39,071 bases of DNA from Candidatus Omnitrophota bacterium (GCA_028702395.1 JAQVOV010000004.1:1-39071), one strand, 5' to 3'; shown: positions 8,546-17,796, counted from the stretch's first letter. The notes: a model not told the origin generated them from the sequence alone. Program-made: numbers and translations.

Positions 8546-9619
8546 CTATTTTTGAATTTTAGTTTGAACAAAAACTCTTTTGAGATACTTTATTTCTGAA
8601 AGACTTTTACCTGTGCCTAAAGCAACTGCTGTTAGAGGATCATCTGCCACATGAACAGGCAAACCAGTTTCTTCTGATATCAATCTATCCAATCCTCTTA
8701 GCAATGCTCCTCCACCTGCAAGCATAAGTCCTTTTTCAATAAGGTCAGCTGAAAGTTCAGGAGGTGTTCTTTCAAGAGCAACCCTCACCTCTTCAATGAT
8801 CTGTGCAATAGGCTCTGCAAGAGATTCTCTGATTTCCTCACTTGATACAGTTATCATCTTAGGAAGTCCTGCGACAATATCTCGGCCTCTGACTTCCATA
8901 GTCATTTCCTCACTAAGCGGATAAGCTGAACCTATACGCATTTTAACTTCTTCGGCTGTTCTTTCGCCTATAGCAAGATTATATGTTTTTTTAAGATAAT
9001 TTATGATAGCTGTATCCATATTATCTCCTGCAGTTCGTAGTGACCTTGCATAGACTATCCCTGCTAAAGATATAACAGCTATTTCCGTTGTTCCACCGCC
9101 AATATCAATTATCATATTTGCAGATGGTTCGTGTATAGGAAGGCCTACACCTATTGCAGCTGCAACAGGTTCTTCAATCATGTAAACTTCGCGTGCACCT
9201 GCATGCATTGCAGAATCTTTAACTGCACGTTTTTCAACTTCTGTTATGCCTGATGGTATAGCAATAACAATTCTTGGCCTTACCAATCTTCGCGAACTTT
9301 GTACTTTTTTAATAAAATATCTTAGCATTGCTTCTGTAATATCAAAATCTGCAATAACCCCATTTTTCATCGGTCTTATTGCTCTTATACTGCCAGGTGT
9401 TCTTCCAAGCATGCGTTTTGCTTCTTCACCTACTGCAAGTACTTGAGAAGTTCCTTCATGTATTGCTACAACAGAAGGTTCACATAGAACTATCCCTTGA
9501 TTTTTTATATAAACTATTGTAGACGATGTACCAAGGTCTATTCCAATATCATTTGAAAAAAGACCAAGTACATCATTTGTTGCTTTTGTTATGTATTTAT
9601 ATATAGTTTTTAAATTCAT
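8546..9619 (-). CDS. mreB: Rod shape-determining actin homologue MreB
   Basis: Bacterial actin that organises lateral wall synthesis. The start is set at ATG 9619 (357 residues): an upstream in-frame ATG at 9670 falls inside the promoter spacer and cannot be in the mRNA. Actin-fold motifs are phosphate 1 (IGIDLGTSSTIVY), phosphate 2 (IIDIGGGTTEIAVISL) and the adenosine box (LAGGGALLRGLDRLI), plus the MreB-specific EEPVAAAIG. It is first in the mreB-mreC-mreD-mrdA-rodA run. A consensus promoter (9661-9689) lies about 35 bp upstream of the ATG. No Shine-Dalgarno sequence is visible in the short AT-rich leader. Confidence 0.97.
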   Translation of the reverse strand: MNLKTIYKYITKATNDVLGLFSNDIGIDLGTSSTIVYIKNQGIVLCEPSVVAIHEGTSQVLAVGEEAKRMLGRTPGSIRAIRPMKNGVIADFDITEAMLRYFIKKVQSSRRLVRPRIVIAIPSGITEVEKRAVKDSAMHAGAREVYMIEEPVAAAIGVGLPIHEPSANMIIDIGGGTTEIAVISLAGIVYARSLRTAGDNMDTAIINYLKKTYNLAIGERTAEEVKMRIGSAYPLSEEMTMEVRGRDIVAGLPKMITVSSEEIRESLAEPIAQIIEEVRVALERTPPELSADLIEKGLMLAGGGALLRGLDRLISEETGLPVHVADDPLTAVALGTGKSLSEIKYLKRVFVQTKIQK

Positions 9620-9660
9620 ATTATATTTTGTTCGTTTATTTCGTGTTTTATATTTGTGTA

Positions 9661-9689
9661 ATAATATCATTATTACTTTAGAATGTCAA
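9661..9689 (-). promoter_or_regulatory. Sigma70-type promoter of the mreB operon
   Basis: On the minus strand, TTGACA (9684-9689), a 17-bp spacer, then TATTAT (9661-9666). The predicted transcript start is near 9654, leaving a leader of about 35 nt to the mreB ATG. It lies just inside repeat H5. Confidence 0.8.
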
Positions 9690-9705
9690 ATATTATTTCG
9701 CAAAT

Positions 9706-9787
9706 CGTTAATCGTTAGACGTGAACCGTTAACCGTAAAGTTATATAGAGTTAGTTAGTGGTAAAAGGACTAACGTCTAACGCCTAA
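9706..9787. repeat. Period-7 hairpin element H5 (CGTTAAT type)
   Basis: Left-arm heptads such as CGTTAAT CGTTAGA run 9706-9740. Right-arm heptads CGTCTAA CGCCTAA run 9767-9787 and are complementary to the left arm. The aroA stop codon (TAG, 9784-9786) is part of the last right-arm unit. It occupies the aroA-mreB gap, immediately upstream of the mreB promoter. Confidence 0.8.
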
Positions 9788-11097
9788 GAACTGCTCTTCA
9801 AACTCGATAATGTCTCGAAAAAACTTGGAAAAGATGTATTAATACACTCAATGTCGTGTATTTCGCACTGGTCATCAGCTACTAAAGAGGCTATAACCAT
9901 TGACATCGCAGTTCTATGATCTCCAAAACTATTAAAACTTGCACCCCTAAAAGGCTCTTCTGAACCTTCTATAAAAAGATCGTCTGCTTCACTCCAGATC
10001 TTCACTCCTGCTAAGGAAAGATTCTTTATCATAGATTCAATCCTGTCTGTTTCCTTAACTCTAAGTTCCTGTACACCTTTTATACAAGTCACACCATCAG
10101 CTTTTGCTGCTGCAACACATAATATTGGTATTTCATCTATTATGTTAGGAACTTCTTTATGTTCAATTGTAACAGCTTTAAGTGCTGAACTTTTAACATG
10201 AATATCACAGATAGGTTCATATTGTTCTTCGTAATTGGTGAATTCCAATTGAGCACCCATTCTTTTGAGAACACTGAAAATACCACTTCTTGTAGGATTC
10301 AATCCAACTTTTTTTATTAATATTTCTGAATTTTTTGTAATTATCCCGGCTGTCATAAAAAAAGCTGCACTTGAAATATCTCCTGGAATTTGGATCTCTT
10401 TATCTTTAGCTAAGATCTCTTCTACTCCTTTTATCGTATATTGCAGACCTTCCTTTTCTACAGGAATACCAAAAAATCCTAACATCCTTTCAGTATGATC
10501 TCTTGACTGTTCTGGTTCAATAACAACAGTATCTCCTTTTGCATATAAACCTGCTAAAAGGATACAAGACTTGACCTGTGCACTTGCAATTTTTGTTTCA
10601 TATTCTATTGCGTTAAGTTCTTTTCCTTGGATCTTTAGCGGTGCACACCCATTATCATCTATGGAAGAAATATCCGCACCCATTAGTTTCAAAGGTTCTA
10701 TTATCCTCTTCATGGGACGTTTAACCAAATATTCATCACCTGTAAGCACCGTTTCAAAAAGTTGTCCTGCTAATATACCTGAAATAAGCCTGATCGTAGT
10801 ACCGGAATTACCCAAAAATAAAGTTCTTTGTGGTTTTTGAAGACCATGCAATCCTTTTCCGTTAATAATAACATCCTTATCTTTAAGTAAAATTTCCACT
10901 CCCATATTTTCAAAAGCATTTATCGTACATAAAGTATCTTGTGCATAAAGAAAACCTTTAATATGAGTCTGCCCCTTGTTTAAAGATCCCAGCATAACTG
11001 CCCTATGTGAAACAGACTTATCTCCCGGAACTTCTATTTCTCCTAACAATTTATCAATTGGTAATATTGACATGCTTTGGACTTTTCCTTCACTCAT
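9784..11097 (-). CDS. aroA: 3-phosphoshikimate 1-carboxyvinyltransferase (EPSP synthase)
   Basis: Transfers enolpyruvate from PEP to shikimate-3-phosphate, the sixth step of the shikimate pathway, in the cytoplasm. The 437 residues match the family length. Signatures are the N-terminal PGDKSVSHRAVML (24-36), LGNSGTTIRL (95-104), GDEYLVKRPMKR (120-131), the catalytic region VPNIIDEIPILCVAAA with the conserved Asp and Glu, and RVKETDRI. The ATG overlaps the rluD stop as ATGA, so the two genes are translationally coupled. The TAG stop falls inside repeat H5. Confidence 0.97.
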   Translation of the reverse strand: MSEGKVQSMSILPIDKLLGEIEVPGDKSVSHRAVMLGSLNKGQTHIKGFLYAQDTLCTINAFENMGVEILLKDKDVIINGKGLHGLQKPQRTLFLGNSGTTIRLISGILAGQLFETVLTGDEYLVKRPMKRIIEPLKLMGADISSIDDNGCAPLKIQGKELNAIEYETKIASAQVKSCILLAGLYAKGDTVVIEPEQSRDHTERMLGFFGIPVEKEGLQYTIKGVEEILAKDKEIQIPGDISSAAFFMTAGIITKNSEILIKKVGLNPTRSGIFSVLKRMGAQLEFTNYEEQYEPICDIHVKSSALKAVTIEHKEVPNIIDEIPILCVAAAKADGVTCIKGVQELRVKETDRIESMIKNLSLAGVKIWSEADDLFIEGSEEPFRGASFNSFGDHRTAMSMVIASLVADDQCEIHDIECINTSFPSFFETLSSLKSSS

Positions 11098-12011
11098 AAT
11101 ATCCCCTTATTAATTAGATCCTTCATATCTTTTGCAAGCGGCACTTCAAAATCCATTGGAACTTTGGTTACAGGATGAACCACTCTTAACATTTTAGCAT
11201 GTAAAGCCGGTCTATTCAAACCTTTTGATGAGCCATATACTTTATCCCCTAATATTGGATATCCTATATATGCTAAATGCACTCTTATTTGATGTGTTCT
11301 TCCAGTTTCAAGAGAAACTTCAAGTTCAGTAAAATCCTCAAATCTTTTTATGACCTTATAATGTGTTATAGCCTCTTTTCCTTCAACAGAAACAGCCATT
11401 TTTTTCCTTTCAACATGATGTCTGCCAATAGGCTCATTAATGATCCCATTATCAAATTGAACTACTCCTTTTACTAGCGCAATATACTTTCTCCCAGCAG
11501 TTTTATTCTTGAATTGTTCTGCAAGACATCTATGTGCACTATCTGTTTTAACAGCAACGATGAGCCCTGAAGTATCCCTATCCAAACGATGGACTATCCC
11601 TGGACGCAGAACCCCTCCTGTTGTAGAAAGCTCATTACAATGATACAATAATGCATTTACTAATGTCCCAGAGTAATGTCCTGGAGCAGGATGAACAACA
11701 AGCCCTACCGGTTTATTGACAACTATTATTTGATCATCTTCAAAGACAATATCTAAAGGAATGTTTTCAGGATCTGCTGCCATTGGCACCAGATCCGGCA
11801 CTTGAGCCTTCACATGATCACCAAAACTGACAATATAGCGTGGTTTTTGAAAAACATCATTAACAGTAACATCTCCAGACTCTATGATCTTCTTTACATA
11901 AGTTCGTGAAAAATGTCCGTTAAGAGCATCTGTAATAAAAAAATCCAACCTTTGCCCAACATGCTCTATATCAACATCTAATTCGTATTTTTGTTTTGTT
12001 TGTTCTTCCAC
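11094..12011 (-). CDS. rluD: RluD-family 23S rRNA pseudouridine synthase
   Basis: Isomerises uridines of 23S rRNA to pseudouridine. An S4 RNA-binding domain occupies about residues 15-75 and the RluA/C/D catalytic domain about 85-290. The catalytic motif HRLDRDTSGL carries the active Asp, and VNKPVGLVVHPAPGH and ETGRTHQIRVHLA are both present. At 305 residues it is typical. The start is GTG at 12011, chosen because a strong GGAGG site sits 6 bp upstream; it overlaps the lgt end by 34 bp. The RluA/C/D subfamily is sure; the exact rRNA target is not. Confidence 0.92.
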   Translation of the reverse strand: MEEQTKQKYELDVDIEHVGQRLDFFITDALNGHFSRTYVKKIIESGDVTVNDVFQKPRYIVSFGDHVKAQVPDLVPMAADPENIPLDIVFEDDQIIVVNKPVGLVVHPAPGHYSGTLVNALLYHCNELSTTGGVLRPGIVHRLDRDTSGLIVAVKTDSAHRCLAEQFKNKTAGRKYIALVKGVVQFDNGIINEPIGRHHVERKKMAVSVEGKEAITHYKVIKRFEDFTELEVSLETGRTHQIRVHLAYIGYPILGDKVYGSSKGLNRPALHAKMLRVVHPVTKVPMDFEVPLAKDMKDLINKGIL

Positions 12012-12724
12012 AACAATCCTCCAAAGGCGATAATAAAAAAAACAATAGAGATCAATTGTCCTACGCTCATTCCAAACTTAAGCATACTAATATCTACTCT
12101 AAAAAAATCAACAATGATCCTTTGAAAAGAATACAGCATTATATAAATATATAGCAGATCAGAATAAAATATTTTTTTTTGCTGAAATATCAACAAAATG
12201 ATGAAAACAAAAAACAAGGCTAATGCCGCATAAAGCTGTGTTGGATGTCGGGGTATCTCCTGAGATGAAAAAATAACACCAAAACAACTGCTGGTAACAG
12301 CTCCATAACAACATCCGTTCAAAAAACAGCCTATACGCCCGATCGATTGACCTAGAGCAATAAAAGGCACGAACAGATCTCCTGCTTTGAAAATATCTAT
12401 TTTTTTCTTCCTGAGAAAAAATAAAGCAAAGACCAACCCTGCAAACATCCCTCCTTGAACAGATAATCCCCCATTGTAGACCTTTAATATTTCCAAAGGA
12501 TATTTCATGTAATATTCTTTATCTAAAAAAACATGCAGTATTCTGGCCCCGATCAACCCAAAGATCAAAATTCCAAAAAGCAGATCTAACATTATATTCT
12601 TATCAAGCCCAAAGGAAGGAGATCTTTTATATATACAAAATGCAACAACAACAAAAGCCAGTGCTAACATCACTCCATATGAATAAATGTTAACTGACCC
12701 TATGCTGAAAATTATCGGGTGCAT
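11978..12724 (-). CDS. lgt: Prolipoprotein diacylglyceryl transferase
   Basis: Inner-membrane enzyme that transfers diacylglycerol from phosphatidylglycerol to the lipobox cysteine, the first lipoprotein maturation step. It has 248 residues and about seven membrane segments. Family motifs are GARILHVF, GGLSVQGGM, the signature IGRIGCFLNGCCYG and RHPTQLYAA. The ATG at 12724 has an AGGAG site 7 bp upstream. It follows lspA across repeat H6, so the first two lipoprotein-processing steps are encoded side by side. It overlaps rluD by 34 bp. Confidence 0.96.
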   Translation of the reverse strand: MHPIIFSIGSVNIYSYGVMLALAFVVVAFCIYKRSPSFGLDKNIMLDLLFGILIFGLIGARILHVFLDKEYYMKYPLEILKVYNGGLSVQGGMFAGLVFALFFLRKKKIDIFKAGDLFVPFIALGQSIGRIGCFLNGCCYGAVTSSCFGVIFSSQEIPRHPTQLYAALALFFVFIILLIFQQKKIFYSDLLYIYIMLYSFQRIIVDFFRVDISMLKFGMSVGQLISIVFFIIAFGGLLWKNKQNKNTN

Positions 12725-12741
12725 ATGTTGACTCCTGTTTT

Positions 12742-12839
12742 GAGCCTCGCGCTACGAGCTACGCGCAGCGAGCTATTAACTTAAATGAAATCCAAGGCTT
12801 CTTAGAACTCGAAGCTCGAGTCGCGTGGCTCGCAGCTCA
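12742..12839. repeat. Period-7 hairpin element H6 (GCTACGA type)
   Basis: Left heptads such as GCTACGA GCTACGC run from 12742 to 12778. Right heptads such as CTCGAAG CTCGAGT run 12808-12839. The arms are complementary and clearly more GC-rich than the surroundings. The lspA stop codon (TGA, 12837-12839) is formed by the right-arm end. A core half resembling TTAGAAC is at 12803-12808. Confidence 0.8.
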
Positions 12840-13274
12840 TTTTCGCCTTAGCACATATGAAATAAATATTACAAAAACCCCTGTCGTAATACAAATATCA
12901 GCAAAATTAAAGACAGGCCAAACCCTGAAATCAATAAAATCTATCACATATCCCAGTCTTACTCTATCAATAAGATTGCTTATTGCTCCTGCCATGACCA
13001 TTACCAATCCAATACGAGATGGAAAAAGAAAAATACTGCGTTTTTTATCTTCCCACAGTAGCCACCAAATATAGATAATTGCTATAACTGAAACACTGAT
13101 AAAAATGGCCCTTTCACCTTTTAAAATACCAAAAGCACCTCCGGTATTATAAATAAGGTCAATAAATAAAAAACCATTTAAAAGTTTAAAAGGCAAGTAA
13201 TTGACCAAGCTGCAAACTAACCATTTTGAAGCTTGATCAAATACTATAATTAATACGGCAAGAAATACTGTCAA
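12837..13274 (-). CDS. lspA: Lipoprotein signal peptidase II
   Basis: Inner-membrane aspartyl protease that removes the signal peptide from lipid-modified prolipoproteins. It has 145 residues and four membrane segments. The catalytic dyad is Asp103 in NLIDR and Asp126 in FNFAD; other signatures are DQASKWL near the N-terminus and NTGGAFGI (43-50). The only plausible start is a TTG at 13274, directly after an in-frame TAA, with no convincing ribosome-binding site. It begins 31 bp after the DksA-like gene. The stop codon is provided by repeat H6. Confidence 0.95.
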   Translation of the reverse strand: MTVFLAVLIIVFDQASKWLVCSLVNYLPFKLLNGFLFIDLIYNTGGAFGILKGERAIFISVSVIAIIYIWWLLWEDKKRSIFLFPSRIGLVMVMAGAISNLIDRVRLGYVIDFIDFRVWPVFNFADICITTGVFVIFISYVLRRK

Positions 13275-13305
13275 TTATAGGTCTTTCGTGTAAAAATTTT
13301 TATAT

Positions 13306-13923
13306 TTACAACTGCTCTGAAGCCTGTTTACATTTAATGCATTTTTGTGCTTGAGGAAAAGCTTCAAGACGATTTTTAGGTATCATACATTCACATTCTA
13401 TACATTGCCCGTATGTTTTATCTTCTATCCTTTTGATCGCATCATCTATTGCATAAAGTCTTTCTCTTTCATCAGATGCAAGACGCAGCAAAAAATCTGT
13501 TTCATAAACATCACTGGCTATATCTGCCTGATGTAAAGGTAATCCTGACAGATCTCCTATAGAATCTTTGTTCGATGCATTTAATGCACTTGTTTTAAGA
13601 GAAAATATCTCTTTGACCATTTCTTCTTTTCTTTCCAAAAGCAAACTCTTGAAATGATCCAGTTCTTTTTTTGTCAATTTTGTTTCAGGTAACATTATTA
13701 CTTTGTTATTCTTGACCATCCCTTGTTTTATGATCTTTTTTACATGCGGGATCAATTTTGCAACCTTTTTATTTGTTGTTTTTTTTGTCACACTCTTTGT
13801 CTTTGGCATTGTTTTTTTGACTTTTTTTCTAATTACTTTTTTTGCTGTTTTTTTTGCTTGCTGGGTGATTTTTTTTCCGTTCTTGATCTTCGCTTTTTTT
13901 GTCAGGACTTTTGCCTTTGGCAT
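13306..13923 (-). CDS. TraR/DksA-type zinc-finger protein with lysine-rich N-terminal tail
   Basis: DksA/TraR proteins bind RNA polymerase through the secondary channel. The start at 13923 (205 residues) is chosen from AGGAG seven bases upstream. Residues about 1-75 are an H1-like basic tail, dominated by Lys with Ala, Thr, Val and Pro (for example KKTAKKVIRKKVKK). A helical coiled-coil region (about 85-170) is followed by a four-cysteine zinc finger, CIEC, 17 residues, CIKC, with IPKNRLEA between. It lies 58 bp after ileS and before lspA, a neighbourhood where DksA-like genes are often seen. The tail could bind nucleic acid; that is inference. It may be a regulator without true DksA activity. 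Confidence 0.85.
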   Translation of the reverse strand: MPKAKVLTKKAKIKNGKKITQQAKKTAKKVIRKKVKKTMPKTKSVTKKTTNKKVAKLIPHVKKIIKQGMVKNNKVIMLPETKLTKKELDHFKSLLLERKEEMVKEIFSLKTSALNASNKDSIGDLSGLPLHQADIASDVYETDFLLRLASDERERLYAIDDAIKRIEDKTYGQCIECECMIPKNRLEAFPQAQKCIKCKQASEQL

Positions 13924-13981
13924 TATTATTCTCCTTTTTTGCAATGGAATGCCCCCTGTTTTAGGGATCATTCTTAAAGTG

Positions 13982-16741
13982 TTACAAATTGGTAACGCAT
14001 TTTTCGCATAAGAGTGGATGTTCTTTTGATCTACCTACACTATCACTATGGATCCAGCATCTTTCACATTTTGTCCCATCAGCTTTTTGAACCTCTATAA
14101 CCTTGTCAGATATAATACCACACTTGTCAAGTATTTCTACCTGTGAAACTATAAAAAACATAGGAAGACTGTTTTTTTTAAGATTCAGCACATCATTAAC
14201 CCGCTTATCCTTTACCCCTATTTTAACTTTTGCTTCTAAACCACTACCTATAACACCTTCGCCTCTTTTAAGTTCAAGAGCTTTTTGGATATCTTCTCTT
14301 AATCCCAATAAAACATCATATTGCTCATTTATCTGGTGATCGATCCAACTATCGATATCTTCAGTAAGAGATGGCCACTGACTTAAATGAACACTACTGT
14401 GAGCATCAAACATATCTGTGCTTTTCCAGATCTCTTCAGTAGTGAACGGCAGTAAAGGGGAAAGTATCTTAACTAAACTTTCCAGCACTTTAAAAAGTAC
14501 TGTTTGTGTTGACCTTCTATATCTACCATCTTTTTTATACGTATACAATCTGTCTTTCAAAATATCCAGGTATATTGATGATACTTCCGTAACACAAAAA
14601 CCATATATTTTTCTGTATACTCTGTGAAAAACAAAATTATCATAATCTTTTTCTACTTCTTTAATTAAAACACCTAATTTTGATAGCATCCATCTGTCTA
14701 TCTCATCAAGTTCGTTAAGAGATATCTGATCCTTTTTAGGATCAAAATCATTGAGATTACTCAAAAGAAAACGAAATGTATTTCGTATCTTTCTGTAAGC
14801 ATCAGCTGTTCTTGTAAGTATCTCTTCTGATATCCTTATATCATCAGAATAATTACTTGAAGCGACCCATAATCTTAATATATCAGCCCCATATTTTTTC
14901 ATTACATCAAATGGGGATATAACATTACCTATAGATTTAGACATTTTCTTGCCTTCTCCATCAACAAGAAACCCATGTGTGAGAACATCTTTGAATGGTG
15001 CTTTTTTTTCTAAAGCAAGACTGGTGATTATTGAAGATTGGAACCACCCTCTATGCTGATCAGACCCTTCCAAATAAAGATCTGCAGGAAAGCACAATCC
15101 ATCACGCCTTTTGAGTACAGACTGGTGGCTTACCCCTGATTCAAACCAAACATCTAAAATATCATGTTCTTTATCAATATTTGAACTTTGGCAATTTTCA
15201 CATTTATATCCTTTAGGCAAAAGCTCCGAAGCAGTTCTTTTAAACCATATATCAACACCTTCTTTTTCAACCTCATCTGCTATTGACATAATAATACCTG
15301 TATCTAATATCCTTTTGCCGCAATCTTTACAAAAAAACACCGGTATAGGAACACCCCAAAATCTTTGTCTTGAAAGACACCAGTCCGGTCGATTTTCAAC
15401 CATTGCAGTTATTCTTGACTGCCCCATTTGAGGATGCCATGAAACATCTTTCTTTATCACTTTAAGTAAGGAGTTCCTTAGATCATTATGATCCACATTT
15501 AAAAACCATTGTTCAGTTGCTCTGAAAATAATAGGCTGTTTACATCTCCAGCAATGGGGATACGAATGCTCAATAGTTTCATCAAAAACAAGAGCTGATT
15601 TCTGTTTTAGCATTTCTATGATATGCTTGTTTGAATGAAATACATTCATATTACTTAATTTCCCGCAAGTATCATCAAAACAACCGTTGTTCTTGACAGG
15701 CATTATGAGTTCCAGATCATATTTCTTTCCTGTAAGATAATCATCCTGTCCATGCCCTGGTGCAGTATGAACACAACCAGTTCCATCTTCACAAGAAACA
15801 TAATTTGCTAAAACAACCTTACTTTCACGGTCAATAAAAGGATGCTGTGCAATACTGTTTTCAAGTTCACGACCTCTAACCTTTTTTATGACAGAGAACT
15901 TCTTATCTGTTTTTGCAAAAACATTTTCTACAAGAGAGCTTGCGATGATCCATTTTTCTTTTTCTACTTCTACAACAGCATATTCAAGATCAGGGTGAAC
16001 TGCAATCGCAACGTTCGCGAACAATGTCCATGGAGTTGTTGTCCAAATAACAAAAAAAGTTTTATCATCTATTTCAATATCTGCTGCAGATGAACTTGCT
16101 TTAAATTTGACGTATATAGAATGTGATTGATGCTGTTCATATTCCACTTCAGCTTCAGCAAGAGCAGTCTCACAGCTTATACACCAATTAACAGGCTTAA
16201 GATCTTTATAGATGTATCCTTTTTCCGAGAGATCTGCAAAACTTCTGAGTATCTCTGCTTCATAAATTGGATCCAGCGTAAGATAAGGCTGGTTCCAATC
16301 TCCAAATATTCCTAATCTCTGAAACTCTTTTTTTTGTACATCAACGAATTTTAAAGCATAATTCCTTGCTTTTCGTCTGAATTCAACTTGATCGATCTGT
16401 GTTTTTTCTATTTCAAGGTCTTTTAACAATTGATGTTCAATAGGCATTCCATGGCAATCCCATCCAGGAACATATGGACAATCAAACCCTTTAATTGTTT
16501 TATATTTCAATACAATATCTTTGAGCAGTTTATTAAGGACATGTCCCATATGAATATGTCCATTGGCATAAGGAGGCCCATCATGTAATATGTATTTAGG
16601 TTTACCTTTTTGTTTTGCTTTGATCTTATTATAAATATCACATTCCTGCCAACTTTTGAGCATAATCGGTTCTTTATTAGGAAGATCCGCTTTCATAGAA
16701 AAATCAGTTTTAGGTAAATTTAACGTATCTTTATAATTCAT
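13982..16741 (-). CDS. ileS: Isoleucyl-tRNA synthetase
   Basis: Class I aminoacyl-tRNA synthetase charging tRNA-Ile, with an editing domain. The start at ATG 16741 (919 residues) is supported by AAGGAG five bases upstream; a GTG two codons earlier overlaps that site. The HIGH motif is HMGH (near residue 65, in PPYANGHIHMGHVLNKLLKD), the catalytic lysine loop is KMSKS near 598, and the C-terminal zinc knuckle is CERCW ... CEKC. CP1 editing-domain sequence (TTTPWTL, GTGCVHTAPGHG) is present. No T-box leader is recognisable upstream; the gap holds repeat H7. Confidence 0.97.
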   Translation of the reverse strand: MNYKDTLNLPKTDFSMKADLPNKEPIMLKSWQECDIYNKIKAKQKGKPKYILHDGPPYANGHIHMGHVLNKLLKDIVLKYKTIKGFDCPYVPGWDCHGMPIEHQLLKDLEIEKTQIDQVEFRRKARNYALKFVDVQKKEFQRLGIFGDWNQPYLTLDPIYEAEILRSFADLSEKGYIYKDLKPVNWCISCETALAEAEVEYEQHQSHSIYVKFKASSSAADIEIDDKTFFVIWTTTPWTLFANVAIAVHPDLEYAVVEVEKEKWIIASSLVENVFAKTDKKFSVIKKVRGRELENSIAQHPFIDRESKVVLANYVSCEDGTGCVHTAPGHGQDDYLTGKKYDLELIMPVKNNGCFDDTCGKLSNMNVFHSNKHIIEMLKQKSALVFDETIEHSYPHCWRCKQPIIFRATEQWFLNVDHNDLRNSLLKVIKKDVSWHPQMGQSRITAMVENRPDWCLSRQRFWGVPIPVFFCKDCGKRILDTGIIMSIADEVEKEGVDIWFKRTASELLPKGYKCENCQSSNIDKEHDILDVWFESGVSHQSVLKRRDGLCFPADLYLEGSDQHRGWFQSSIITSLALEKKAPFKDVLTHGFLVDGEGKKMSKSIGNVISPFDVMKKYGADILRLWVASSNYSDDIRISEEILTRTADAYRKIRNTFRFLLSNLNDFDPKKDQISLNELDEIDRWMLSKLGVLIKEVEKDYDNFVFHRVYRKIYGFCVTEVSSIYLDILKDRLYTYKKDGRYRRSTQTVLFKVLESLVKILSPLLPFTTEEIWKSTDMFDAHSSVHLSQWPSLTEDIDSWIDHQINEQYDVLLGLREDIQKALELKRGEGVIGSGLEAKVKIGVKDKRVNDVLNLKKNSLPMFFIVSQVEILDKCGIISDKVIEVQKADGTKCERCWIHSDSVGRSKEHPLLCEKCVTNL

Positions 16742-16756
16742 ATTCACTCCTTATAG

Positions 16757-16891
16757 GTGTTTTTGTGTACTGTGTCTGTGCGTCATGAGTTATCTGTGGA
16801 AAACTAAATAAAAATTAGACTTAGACACATATAAACTATATTTAGACCCTTCCAAAAGCTAAAGGCTAATGGCTGATAGCAAAGGGCTACT
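16757..16891. repeat. Period-7 element H7 with mismatched (chimeric) arms
   Basis: The left arm is GTGTCT/ATCTGTG-like heptads (16757-16798) running into a degenerate core TGGAAAACTAAAT. The right core TTTAGACCCTTCCA is followed by AGCTAAA GGCTAAT heptads (16857-16891). Unlike other elements the two arms are of different motif types and do not pair. It fills the mtnP-ileS gap. Confidence 0.65.
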
Positions 16892-16904
16892 TGAAGATCA
16901 AGTG

Positions 16905-17771
16905 TTATATTAACTTATCTTCATATTTCTTCAGTATATACCCAATTCGTGTTTTTGCTTTAGACGACATATTGTCCTTATTGGTAATAATAGCATTTTT
17001 AAGAGCTTCACGACAAGTGCAACCTGATACATCTGTTATCTTTGGGACAACTGCCTTTAAAAGTCTTTTTGCATTTTCAACATTATTCGAAAAGTTTTCA
17101 ATTATTTTATCAATTGAGACATGCTCATCACTTTTCCATGCATCATAATCTGTAACAAAACATACACTGCAATAGCAGATCTCAGCTTCTCTGGCTAGTC
17201 TTGCTTCAGCCATATTGGTCATACCAATAACATCCATTCCCCAACTTTTATAGACAAGAGATTCTGCACGTGTAGAAAAAGCAGGACCTTCCATATTCAA
17301 ATAGATACCCTTATCATGAACTATTAGATTTTCCTGTTTAGCAGTACCATATACAAGCATTCTCAGATACGGACAAATAGGTTCTGCAAAAGCTATATGT
17401 GCAACAATGCCTTCACCGAAAAAAGTTGTTTTCCTTGCTTGATTTGTTCTGTCAAAAAACTGATCTATTAGAACTATATCTTTAGGTTTTAATTCTTCTT
17501 TAAAACTTCCGCAAGCTGAAAAAGATAAAAGGCTGGTCACTTCCAACATTTTCATTGCATATATATTTGCTCTATAATTAATTTCCGAAGGCATGATCGT
17601 ATGACCGACCCCATGTCTAGGTAAGAAAGCTATTTCTTTACCTTCCAGTTTTCCTATAACAATAGAAGATGAAGGCATGCCGAAAGGTGTTGTTATCTCT
17701 TTTTCTTCAATGATCTGGAGTCCTTCAATATTATATAGACCACTTCCACCTATAACTCCTATTTTTGCCAT
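16905..17771 (-). CDS. mtnP: S-methyl-5'-thioadenosine phosphorylase
   Basis: Cleaves 5'-methylthioadenosine to adenine and methylthioribose-1-phosphate in methionine salvage. The start at ATG 17771 (288 residues) is preferred: GGAGG is six bases upstream, whereas the ATG two codons earlier abuts it. PNP/MTAP family motifs are GVIGGSGLY, LPRHGVGHTIMPSEINYRAN, SACGSFKEELKP, MEGPAFSTRAES and GMTNMAEARLAREAEICY. MTA phosphorylase rather than purine nucleoside phosphorylase is inferred from overall similarity to the MtnP class and from FVTDYDAW. It is separated from yggU by repeat H8. Confidence 0.92.
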   Translation of the reverse strand: MAKIGVIGGSGLYNIEGLQIIEEKEITTPFGMPSSSIVIGKLEGKEIAFLPRHGVGHTIMPSEINYRANIYAMKMLEVTSLLSFSACGSFKEELKPKDIVLIDQFFDRTNQARKTTFFGEGIVAHIAFAEPICPYLRMLVYGTAKQENLIVHDKGIYLNMEGPAFSTRAESLVYKSWGMDVIGMTNMAEARLAREAEICYCSVCFVTDYDAWKSDEHVSIDKIIENFSNNVENAKRLLKAVVPKITDVSGCTCREALKNAIITNKDNMSSKAKTRIGYILKKYEDKLI

Positions 17772-17796
17772 TTTCATCCTCCAATTTTTAACAAAG

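Noticed and set aside
9620..9670. N-terminal extension of MreB from ATG 9670
   Set aside because: This ATG lies between the -35 and -10 of a consensus promoter and upstream of the predicted transcript start. Homologous sequence begins at 9619.
16742..16904. Possible T-box leader upstream of ileS
   Set aside because: No specifier stem, T-box sequence or terminator/antiterminator pair is visible; the gap is explained by repeat H7.
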